A stretch of DNA of 64,000 nt from Ruminococcus sp. (GTDB lineage Bacteria > Bacillota_A > Clostridia > Oscillospirales > Ruminococcaceae), in the NCBI RefSeq assembly GCF_016283395.1, contig NZ_JAEEMU010000040.1, positions 62,001 to 126,000 on the forward strand, given 5' to 3'. A program made the translations under genes and the position numbers. The notes beneath the pieces were generated by a model that was not told the origin of the DNA, did no database searches, and saw only the letters and a list, made by a program, of their open reading frames with translations. Numbering within the stretch: the first letter of the stretch is position 1; each line of letters starts with the position of its first letter. This document shows positions 1-7,323 of this stretch, one piece after another.

Positions 1-56
1 TTTCAGCCCCCTTATGAACGGTGATTTTGTTCGGGACTGAAAGGAGGTCATATTTT

Positions 57-542
57 TTGAACAGAAACACTAAAGCAAAACTCAATATCTTCTGCTGTAA
101 CTATGTTACACTGGGCAATGCGGAGGAAGCTGCCGTAAAAGCAGGCTTTCCACGTGAAAATGCACTCACCGCAGGCATTGAGCTCCTCAAAACCAAAGAA
201 TGTCAGGATACTATCGCAAGGGTCAGGGATATCCTCTCCGACAGCGGCAGCATTATATCAGGTCTGAAAAGGCTTGCTTTCGGTAGCTGCGCCGATGCGG
301 TATATCTTGTGTTCGCTGAGGAACTGCCGCCTGCTGATACTGTCGGAAAGCTTGATCTTTTCAACATTTCCGAAATAAAACGTGTAAAAGGAGGCGGCGT
401 AGAAGTAAAGTTTTTCGACAGAATGAAAGCTCTCGAAAAGCTGTTCGAGCTTGAAAATGCCTACAGTGACCGCGACAAGGCAGAAAGTCTCATAAGAGCG
501 ATGACCGCACAAGAGGAGTGTGAGAGCTTTGAAGATAACTAA
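57..542 (+). CDS. Phage terminase small subunit
   Basis: DNA-recognition subunit of a phage packaging motor, about 161 residues. The N-terminus (AKLNIFCCNYVTLGNAEEAA, followed by VKAGF) is the usual helix-turn-helix start of clostridial small terminases. The frame is open from GTG 21, but AAGGAGG at 41-47 lies inside that extension, so TTG 57 with a 9-base spacer is the likelier start. It overlaps the large terminase gene by 14 bases, and the gene order terS-terL-portal-capsid supports the call. The terminase family is known; this assignment rests on N-terminal pattern and position, because small terminases are poorly conserved. Confidence 0.75.
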   Translation: MNRNTKAKLNIFCCNYVTLGNAEEAAVKAGFPRENALTAGIELLKTKECQDTIARVRDILSDSGSIISGLKRLAFGSCADAVYLVFAEELPPADTVGKLDLFNISEIKRVKGGGVEVKFFDRMKALEKLFELENAYSDRDKAESLIRAMTAQEECESFEDN

Positions 543-1776
543 ACTCTCACTTAAACAAAAGATAGCCATGAGGTGGTGGCTCTCCCAGAAGTTCAGCGGC
601 TATGACGCTATAATATGCGACGGTGCTGTGCGAAGCGGCAAGACTCTTTCAATGTCGCTGGGGTTCGTATTCTGGGCAAGTCAGCGATTTAACGGCGGAG
701 CTTTCGCCATGTGCGGAAAGACTATAACCTCGCTCCGCAGAAACGTTATAACACCAATGCTGCCTGTACTGAAAGAACAGGGGTTCATCATAAGCGAAAA
801 GGTCAGCGGAAATTACTTCGATATGACCTTTAACGGCTGTACCAACAGAGTATACCTTTTCGGCGGCAAGGACGAAAGCTCCGCTGCTCTCATACAGGGT
901 ATGACTCTTTCGGGAGTGTTCTTCGACGAGGTGGCACTCATGCCCCGTTCATTCGTTGAACAGGCTCTGGCAAGATGCTCGGTGAACGGCTCGAAAATGT
1001 GGTTCAACTGCAATCCCGATAATCCGTCACACTGGTTCTACAACGAGTGGATAAAGAAGCGCAAAGAGAAAAACGCTTTGTATCTGCACTTCACTATGGC
1101 GGATAATCCTTCACTTTCAAAAAGCGTCAGAAAACGCTATGAGCGTATGTACTCGGGCACTTTCTACGACCGTTTCATACTGGGCAAATGGACGGCTTCA
1201 CAGGGAGTCGTATATCCTATGTTCAGCGAAAGCGAACACGTTTTCAGCGGCGATATACAGTGTGAAAAATACGTCATATCCTGCGATTACGGCACTGTCA
1301 ATCCCTCGTCCTTCGGGCTGTGGGGACTCAGCGGCGGCATATGGTACAGGCTCAGCGAATACTACTATGACTCCCGCCGTGAGGGCTTGTCACGTACCGA
1401 TGAGGAACACTATGCAGCACTTGAAGAGCTTGCAGGCTCGCGGCATATCGAAAAGGTCATCGTTGACCCGTCCGCAGCAAGCTTTATCGAATGTATCCGC
1501 AGACACGGGAAATATCCCGTAGTCAAAGCCGATAACGATGTTATTTCGGGCATAAGACAGGTAAGCTCTGCACTTAAACAGGGCAGGCTGAAATTTCATT
1601 CATCGTGCAGGGATATACTGAGGGAGTTCACGCTGTACAGCTGGAACGAAAAGGCAGGCACAGATGCTCCCATAAAGGAAAACGACCACGCTATGGACGA
1701 TATGCGCTATTTTGTGGCGGATATGCTAAATTCTCAGAACAGCGGCGACTTTTTCGCACTGTCCGTTACCCGATAA
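529..1776 (+). CDS. Phage terminase large subunit (TerL)
   Basis: Motor ATPase and nuclease that packages DNA into the phage head, 415 residues and full length. Visible motifs are a Walker A (GAVRSGKT, about residue 32), a Walker B with catalytic glutamate (VFFDE, about 133), and C-terminal RNase H-like acidic residues at CDYG (about 253), VIVDPS (about 313) and DDMRYF (about 390). TTG 529 is preferred because AGAGGAG at 512-518 is 10 bases upstream, whereas GTG 520 nearly touches it. Both ATPase and nuclease residues are intact, so this gene could still be functional although the next gene is broken. Confidence 0.92.
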   Translation: MKITKLSLKQKIAMRWWLSQKFSGYDAIICDGAVRSGKTLSMSLGFVFWASQRFNGGAFAMCGKTITSLRRNVITPMLPVLKEQGFIISEKVSGNYFDMTFNGCTNRVYLFGGKDESSAALIQGMTLSGVFFDEVALMPRSFVEQALARCSVNGSKMWFNCNPDNPSHWFYNEWIKKRKEKNALYLHFTMADNPSLSKSVRKRYERMYSGTFYDRFILGKWTASQGVVYPMFSESEHVFSGDIQCEKYVISCDYGTVNPSSFGLWGLSGGIWYRLSEYYYDSRREGLSRTDEEHYAALEELAGSRHIEKVIVDPSAASFIECIRRHGKYPVVKADNDVISGIRQVSSALKQGRLKFHSSCRDILREFTLYSWNEKAGTDAPIKENDHAMDDMRYFVADMLNSQNSGDFFALSVTR

Positions 1777-1810
1777 AACTACCGTTCAATAACTAAATAC
1801 AGGAGGAATC

Positions 1811-2948
1811 ATGAAGCTTTTTCAGAAGAAAAACACTCCGAAAACTGCTCCCGGGCTTATAAGCACACAGCGTTCATGCTGTGAGAAATTCGCTCTCCCT
1901 GCGGCAGTTCAGCCTTGTGAAAAGAAACTTTACGACAGACTGCGTTATGCCGTGCCTGTCATTGATGCGGCTATTATGAAAATTATCAGGCTTACAGGCG
2001 GCTTCCGTGTTATATCCTCGGACGAGAGATATCAGCAGGAGCTTGACGACTTCCTTGCAAACGTTCCCGTAGGTCTTACAGGACGCTCAATAGGCTGCTT
2101 TGCGGATAACTTTCTCGACAGTCTCATCACCTACGGAAGTGCCGCAGGCGAGATAGTTCCCGACAGTGAGGAACAGCGCATTGCAGGGCTTTGGAACGGC
2201 GATGTTTCACGCATAAGGCTGTCCGCAGGAGCTGACCCATTCAGCAGGAGCTATACTGTCATCGCTCTCGACGGCAGTTCCCGCAAATTAACTCACCCCG
2301 AGCGCATACTCTATGCTTCTCTCACAGGGGGCAACTCCCTGCTCAGAGGGCTTCCGTCACTCAGCGGTATCCTTATGAGGATATACGAATGTATCGGTCA
2401 GAATTTCGACCGCGCAGGAAATGTCCGCTATGCTGTGACCTACAAGCCCTCGGGACAGGCAGGAGATACGATGAGTTCCCGTGAACGGGCTCAGCAGATA
2501 GCCCATGAGTGGGCAGACGGCATGAACTCCGCCAAATACGGTCAGGTAAAGGACTTTGTTGCTGTTGGAGATGTAGATATCAAGGTCATAGGTGCTGAAA
2601 AATCAACTCTTTGACACAAATGTCCCTGTGAGACAGATACTCGAACAGCTCATTGCAAAGCTCTCAATACCGCCGTTTCTGCTTGGTCTCTCGTGGAGTT
2701 CTACTGAGAGAATGTCATCTCAGCAGGCAGATATACTCACATCGGAGCTTGAATACTACCGCAGACTTCTCACGCCTGTCATATGCGATGTGGGCAATTC
2801 ATTCCTTGCTTCCATAGGTGCGGAAGCTTCATGCTCTGTAGAGTGGGACAATATCAATCTACAGGACGAAACAGCTCTTGCAGAAGCAAGGCTGAAAAAC
2901 GCTCAGGCGCGAGAAATTGAGCTCCGCCTTGAAAAAAATGAAGAATAA
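1811..2948 (+). pseudogene. Phage portal protein, split by a +1 frameshift
   Basis: Portal protein forms the ring through which DNA enters the head. Reading starts at ATG 1811 behind AGGAGG and runs 267 residues to a stop at 2614. The matching C-terminal part (from NQLFDTNVPVRQILEQLIAK on) continues in the next frame to 2948. Removing one A from the A5 run near 2598-2603 (GCTGAAAAATC) restores one reading frame of about 378 residues through the break. The joined length and the SWSSTERMSSQQAD segment suit a short clostridial portal. It may be a genuine disabling mutation or a homopolymer sequencing error; A5 is short for programmed slippage. Confidence 0.75.
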
Positions 2949-2961
2949 CGGAGGTAAATAT

Positions 2962-3927
2962 ATGTATAACGATATCAAACTTGAAAAGGGTCTTTACAAT
3001 CTCAGCGGAAAGTCATTCACAGCTGCTCTTGAGGAGCTTGACCCATCCTCGGCATACGCAGGTACTCCCCTTGAAAAGCTTGACGCTTTCGAGAGACAGC
3101 TCAAACGCTTCAATATCAGGATAAACGGTCAGGACTGCGACTGCGTTGAGAAGTTCTTCTCGACTACGGAAACAGCCGTACTCTTCCCCGAATTCGTTAC
3201 ACGCTGCATAAGAAAGGGCTTCGATGAAACTGTTCTCCGATCTGTTTGTGCTGCCAAGACAGTATGTGCAAGCGGTCAGTACCTGGGCTGCGTACTCGAT
3301 GACACCGAGACATACACAACTACAGCTCAGACAGAAACTCTCCCCGAGGCTAAGGTCACAGAAAGCACTACAGCTACTGTGCTTGAAAAGTTCGGCAGAC
3401 TCATCAGTGCTTCCTATGAGGCTATCCGTCAGCAGAGACTCGATGTTTTCGGTGTTATGCTCAGAAGCGTGGGTGCAAGACTTGCTGTGTCGGTGGTAAA
3501 AAAGGCTGTTGCCGTACTTGAAGCAGATACTACTCCTATCACTACTTCCGCACTCACATACGATGACCTTGCTGCACTTTACGGCGAATTCGACTGCTTC
3601 GACATGACTACTGTCATTGCTTCTCCTGCTGTAGCTTCAAAGATAGCTGCTATGGATCAGCTCAAGGAGTGCTCTGCAAATGCAGACGGCAAGCTCATTC
3701 TCCCATTCGGCTCGGAACTGGTCAAGACTTCGGCTGCCGACAATGATACTATCATAGGTATCGACCGCAATTTCGCACTTGAATTCATCACAAGCACAGA
3801 CCTTATCATGGAGACCGACAAGCTCATCGACCGTCAGCTCGATCAGATGACAGTTTCTATCACCTGCGGTTTCAGAAAGATAACTCCCGATGCAGTTAAG
3901 GTGCTTACTATCACGACCGAAACTTAA
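2962..3927 (+). CDS. Phage major capsid protein, HK97-fold type
   Basis: Probable main head protein, 321 residues. It starts at ATG 2962 behind GGAGGT at 2951-2955; an upstream extension to 2917 overlaps the portal and is not needed. The sequence has features of short capsid proteins of clostridial phages: a charged N-terminal arm, a central helix with LEKFGRLISASYEAIRQQR, an A-domain region predicting a fixed site (TTVIASPAVASKIAAM), and a C-terminal strand set ending VSITCGFRKITPDAV. It sits directly between the portal and protease genes. No separate scaffold gene is seen. The call rests on pattern and position rather than on catalytic residues. Confidence 0.7.
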   Translation: MYNDIKLEKGLYNLSGKSFTAALEELDPSSAYAGTPLEKLDAFERQLKRFNIRINGQDCDCVEKFFSTTETAVLFPEFVTRCIRKGFDETVLRSVCAAKTVCASGQYLGCVLDDTETYTTTAQTETLPEAKVTESTTATVLEKFGRLISASYEAIRQQRLDVFGVMLRSVGARLAVSVVKKAVAVLEADTTPITTSALTYDDLAALYGEFDCFDMTTVIASPAVASKIAAMDQLKECSANADGKLILPFGSELVKTSAADNDTIIGIDRNFALEFITSTDLIMETDKLIDRQLDQMTVSITCGFRKITPDAVKVLTITTET

Positions 3928-3954
3928 TGCGGCATATTCAAAAGATGAAAAGTA

Positions 3955-4058
3955 GGGGCTGATGCCTACATCAGCCCGTAATTATAATGTTCGGGGCGAT
4001 GTAAGCATCGCCCCCTACAAAATCATTATGTTGAGGGCGAGCGGAACTCGTCCCTACA
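3955..4058. repeat. Three small GC-rich hairpins between capsid and protease genes
   Basis: Three separate stem-loops fill the 152-base gap: GGGCTGATG with CATCAGCCC, GGGGCGATG with CATCGCCCC, and GGGCGAG with CTCGTCCC, the last two followed by CTACA or CCTACA. They belong to the dispersed hairpin family seen at many other gene borders in this window. Here they interrupt what would otherwise be a continuous phage operon, which suggests insertion into a cassette that has been resident for a long time. Confidence 0.75.
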
Positions 4059-4079
4059 AATAAACCGAAAGGAGATAAT

Positions 4080-4910
4080 ATGGACAAGTCTATTCTCGAT
4101 AAGATCAATAAATTCACACGCCGTCCCCTTTCTGAGGACGAGTTATACGTATTCTCGGTCATACTCTGCGATAACGATATTGACCGCGACTGTGAACGCT
4201 TCTCGGAAAATGCTCTCGCTACTCTCAGAGAAAAGTTCATCGGCAAGACAGGTATCTTCGACCATGACGCCTCCACAGCCAATCAGAATGCGCGTATCTT
4301 CGATACGGAACTTGTCACCGATGATACACGGCTCACACAGTTCGGCAAGCCATACGTCTGCCTCAAAGCTATGGCGTACATGGTGAGGACTGACGAAAAC
4401 AAGAACCTCATTGCCGAAATTGACGGCGGTATCAAAAAGGAAGTCAGCATTTCCTGCTCCGCAGCAAAGAGGATATGCTCTGTCTGCGGCAATGACAAGA
4501 ATATCTCATCCTGCAATCACGTTAAGGGGAAAAAATACGGCGGCAATATATGCCACACTGTCCTTGATGATATCACGGACGCTTACGAATGGAGCTTCGT
4601 TGCCGTACCTGCTCAGGTAAACGCAGGAGTTACGAAAAAATACAGCGAATCTGATGCCCTAAAGTCGCAGGCTAAGGATATACAGCTCTGCGATGCGGAG
4701 CTTCGCCGCGATATCCGCAAGGCTGCCTTTTTTGCAGGCGGCAGGGCTGCGGCTGATATAGCTTCCGTATCGGCTGCAAATATGAATACTCAGCAGCTTA
4801 TCGCGCTTCGCAGATCATTTGAGCTGCAGTGCAGAAAAACAAAAACTGAGGTACAGCTTGAATTCGGTGCAGAGTCGGACGATACCGCAGACAGCTTTAC
4901 CATGAGATAA
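4080..4910 (+). CDS. Probable phage prohead protease (U35/HK97 type)
   Basis: Likely maturation protease of the phage head, 276 residues. The N-terminal half has the family plan: a DRDCERFSENALATL segment, a histidine in GIFDHDAS (about residue 60) and a serine in KKEVSISCSA (about 123), which would match the catalytic His and Ser. A cysteine/histidine cluster follows (CSVCG, SSCNH, GGNICH, about residues 130-160), as in several clostridial phage proteases, then AYEWSFVAVPAQ. The C-terminal 80 residues are helical and may serve as scaffold. The gene follows rather than precedes the capsid gene, which is less usual. It starts at ATG 4080 behind AAAGGAG. Confidence 0.65.
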   Translation: MDKSILDKINKFTRRPLSEDELYVFSVILCDNDIDRDCERFSENALATLREKFIGKTGIFDHDASTANQNARIFDTELVTDDTRLTQFGKPYVCLKAMAYMVRTDENKNLIAEIDGGIKKEVSISCSAAKRICSVCGNDKNISSCNHVKGKKYGGNICHTVLDDITDAYEWSFVAVPAQVNAGVTKKYSESDALKSQAKDIQLCDAELRRDIRKAAFFAGGRAAADIASVSAANMNTQQLIALRRSFELQCRKTKTEVQLEFGAESDDTADSFTMR

Positions 4911-4919
4911 GGAGAAAGT

Positions 4920-5288
4920 ATGGATATTCAGAAAATAACCGAGATATTCGAGCTTATGACAGGTGAGGAAAACAGCACCGAATACATGAAGCTCATATAT
5001 CTTTCCATGCGTGAGGTGGACGATATCCTCAGACCAAATGCGGATATAAGCGACCTGAGACTTTGCTTTCTCTGCGCTGCACTGGCTTTTTACAGGCTAC
5101 AGCAGATACTTGCTGCAAGAGAAAGAGCAGATGTTACCTATGCAGGAAAGGTGCTGAAGGAGTCGCAGAATACTGCCTGCGAGTACGCAAAGCAGCTCCT
5201 TAAAGACTACTTGCAGATGTGTAAGAGCCTTATCACTGTGGAGACTTTCGTTTTCGGCAGCTTTTCAAGCGGAGAGGAGATGTTATAA
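4920..5288 (+). CDS. Phage head-tail connector-like protein
   Basis: Small helical protein of 122 residues with no recognisable motif. Size, helical content and position directly after capsid and protease fit a head-completion or connector protein. ATG 4920 follows GGAGAAAG, and the stop overlaps the next ATG by one base (TAATG), so the two are translationally coupled. The function is inferred from position only. Confidence 0.45.
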   Translation: MDIQKITEIFELMTGEENSTEYMKLIYLSMREVDDILRPNADISDLRLCFLCAALAFYRLQQILAARERADVTYAGKVLKESQNTACEYAKQLLKDYLQMCKSLITVETFVFGSFSSGEEML

Positions 5289-5698
5289 TGCTGCGTGAGA
5301 TAATGAATGATATAATAGACAAGCTTACAGACAGCGGCGTTACAGCCGTTTACAGTGCCTTTGATGCAGTGGATATCGCCAAAAAGGAAAAGGGTATATT
5401 TACCATTGTGGGCATAGACGGTTTTGAGTCCTACTCACCTGTATATTCACAGTTCTATGTTTATATCCCGTTCAGAGCCGATATAGAGATGTGCATTACC
5501 GCTCCAAAGGGAACTTCATCAGATGATATATACCTGTTTTATGATGAAAAAATCGAGCCTGTACTTGCAGATATGTGCGGACTTACCTGCTCGCTGTCGA
5601 AAATGAGTATCAAATTCGACTCGAATATACAGCGGCTCGTCCTCACCGCAAAGCTCTCGGCAAGCGGCATAACAAAAATAGAAAGGAGCAGCCCATGA
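5288..5698 (+). CDS. Phage tail-completion-like protein
   Basis: Protein of 136 residues with an alternating helix and strand pattern (LREIMNDIIDKLTDSGVTAV, then VYIPFRADIEMCITAP). Tail terminator proteins have this size and place, but no diagnostic motif is visible. The start is coupled to the preceding stop and the end overlaps the next start by ATGA. The role is inferred from gene order. Confidence 0.45.
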   Translation: MLREIMNDIIDKLTDSGVTAVYSAFDAVDIAKKEKGIFTIVGIDGFESYSPVYSQFYVYIPFRADIEMCITAPKGTSSDDIYLFYDEKIEPVLADMCGLTCSLSKMSIKFDSNIQRLVLTAKLSASGITKIERSSP

Positions 5699-6084
5699 GT
5701 ATCACGGAACTTACAAAGCATGAAGCTGTACCCGTAAATATAGCCTCAGCCGTTGTCTACTGCGACGGCTTCAAGGCTGTATCCGCAAGAAGCATAAACG
5801 AAGAGTCAACGGCTGACGGCGGAAGCGTGTTCACCAACAATGCAAGCCGCAGTACAAAGCTTACCTTTTCGGGAAGGATATTCGCGGACTATTCCGCAGA
5901 TTTCATCTACAGCTTCAATGCTCTTGTGAAAAGCTCCGCTGCATTTAATGTGGAGTATATGGGGCTTTGTTTCAGAAGCTGTCATCTGCTCTCATACACC
6001 TTTGACAATAAAAAAGGCGACTGGGCAGATGTAACGGTAACGCTAGTAACTGCCGATAATATTATAAGGAGCGATGATACTTGA
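5695..6084 (+). CDS. Phage tail-associated protein, unknown
   Basis: Protein of 129 residues rich in beta strands (KLTFSGRIFADYSADFIYSF, later DWADVTVTLVTADNI). ATG 5695 has AAAGGAG upstream and overlaps the previous stop by four bases; a longer frame back to 5575 is only a shadow. It could be a small tail-tube or baseplate component, since tube proteins are beta-rich and lie near this position, but I do not recognise the family. Confidence 0.45.
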   Translation: MSITELTKHEAVPVNIASAVVYCDGFKAVSARSINEESTADGGSVFTNNASRSTKLTFSGRIFADYSADFIYSFNALVKSSAAFNVEYMGLCFRSCHLLSYTFDNKKGDWADVTVTLVTADNIIRSDDT

Positions 6085-7004
6085 CAGCTGTTCTCAGTAT
6101 AAAAAACAAGGACGGAACTCTCCTCGCCGAGGAGAATATACTTGCGTTCAGTTTCAGAAAGGATATATATACTCCTTACACTTCACTGTCTGCAAGAGTC
6201 CGTACTGCACGAACCAACTTCGATAACGCAGCAGAGGTGCTTCTTGCACTTGACAATACTCTAATTCATCACGGTCTTATTGACAGTCTGAAAATAGAAA
6301 AATCAGGGGGAGAATACTTCCTGAATGTCACGTCAAGAAGCTTTACTTCCCTGCTTTGTCAAAACCAGATAGAGCCCGGACTTAAAATGAACATATCATT
6401 CAATATGCTCATGGACAATTTCTATACCCTGCCCTATGTCACTCACGAAAACAATGCCGATGACAGCAGTTATATCTACGTAAGACCTAATACCTCAATG
6501 TGGGACGCTGCCTCAAATCTTTCGTACAAGCTCCTGGGTACTTATCCTTATATAAGAGCTACAAATACAGTAATGATAAGTGCTTTCCCTGCACCTGCGG
6601 TGTTCGACTTAACGAATACCGATCTGCTCACTTACGGTACCGAGCTTGCCTGCGCACATATCGCCAGTGATTACCATATGGCTGATATCAACGGAAATTA
6701 CGGTACTTTCGACCTTACCGACAGCGATGCGGCTGCACTTAAAATAGTGCGTAATAAATTCTTTGAACTTGATATGCGATTTCTCTATGATCCGCAGCAG
6801 GCTCTGTTATTCCGTGATAAGTATGACTTCCGCGGACAGAAAAGGATATTCTGCTCCTACAGCGGCTATCAGGGCGAGGACCTGTACGACATAGTAAGCT
6901 TCGGAACTGTTTCCGCACAGCGTATAGGCTCTGTCACTATAAAAGGCAGCAGCAAGGGTATTTTTACAGAGGTGGGAGTTTACGTTGATAAATTTCCGCA
7001 CTGA
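6081..7004 (+). CDS. Phage baseplate hub-like (gpD-type) protein
   Basis: Protein of 307 residues that begins with TTG 6081, with AAGGAG 12 bases upstream, overlapping the previous stop. The pattern resembles gpD/gp27-type hub proteins: a short strand-rich start, an FSFRKDIYTPYTSLSARVRT segment, a middle section with SMWDAASNLSYKLLGTYPYI (the usual NMWDVI-like site of hub proteins), and a strand-rich end (GSVTIKGSSKGIFTEVGVYV). If right, it is the last recognisable phage gene, and sheath, tube, tape-measure and lysis genes are missing between or after. Hub assignment is inference from fold-like pattern. Confidence 0.5.
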   Translation: MTAVLSIKNKDGTLLAEENILAFSFRKDIYTPYTSLSARVRTARTNFDNAAEVLLALDNTLIHHGLIDSLKIEKSGGEYFLNVTSRSFTSLLCQNQIEPGLKMNISFNMLMDNFYTLPYVTHENNADDSSYIYVRPNTSMWDAASNLSYKLLGTYPYIRATNTVMISAFPAPAVFDLTNTDLLTYGTELACAHIASDYHMADINGNYGTFDLTDSDAAALKIVRNKFFELDMRFLYDPQQALLFRDKYDFRGQKRIFCSYSGYQGEDLYDIVSFGTVSAQRIGSVTIKGSSKGIFTEVGVYVDKFPH

Positions 7005-7048
7005 TAACGTGAAACGGCTTTCCTTTAGCCGCATTACTCTTATATATG

Positions 7049-7291
7049 CTTTTATGCTGATTATTGAGAGAACCCCTTTTGAAAAAGGGGCTTCTCTCAA
7101 ACTCTCTCCCGAAAACTTCTGTTTTTATTTTTTCCCAGATAGAGCGCGACCTGTAGACTTACAGGTCTTTTTTATTATATACGCGCCCTATCTGGGAAAA
7201 AATCAGATAAAAGTCTTTGGAAAGGGGTTCGGGGGATAACCTTTCCTCAGAAAGGTTTCCCCCGATAAATCAATATAAACTTCTATATAAG
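7049..7291. repeat. 243-base structured repeat, copy 1
   Basis: This stretch is about 90 percent identical to 14796-15039. It is built of nested inverted repeats: AACCCCTTTT/AAAAAGGGG near 7071-7090, a central hairpin GACCTGTA/TACAGGTC, an outer stem CCCAGATAG (7134-7142) with CTATCTGGG (7188-7196), and complementary tails (CTCTCCCGAAAACTT against AAGGGGTTCGGGGG). The outer stem changes in step between copies, so pairing seems to be kept. It fills the border between the phage cassette and the GH74 gene and has no credible protein; the frame at 6985-7239 is only the repeat read through. It may be a MITE-like element or a structured RNA. Confidence 0.8.
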
Positions 7292-7323
7292 TACTGCGGC
7301 TACACGGAAGCCGTTTTGCGTTA

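Noticed and set aside
2590..2615. Programmed frameshifting in the portal gene
   Set aside because: The slippery run is only five A with no stimulatory hairpin or pseudoknot obvious, and portal genes do not normally use frameshifting.
6985..7239. Reading frame across repeat copy 1 (and 14630-15016 across copy 2) giving similar peptides
   Set aside because: The peptide similarity is only the repeated DNA read in one frame; there is no ribosome site, and stem-preserving changes rather than codon-preserving changes separate the copies.
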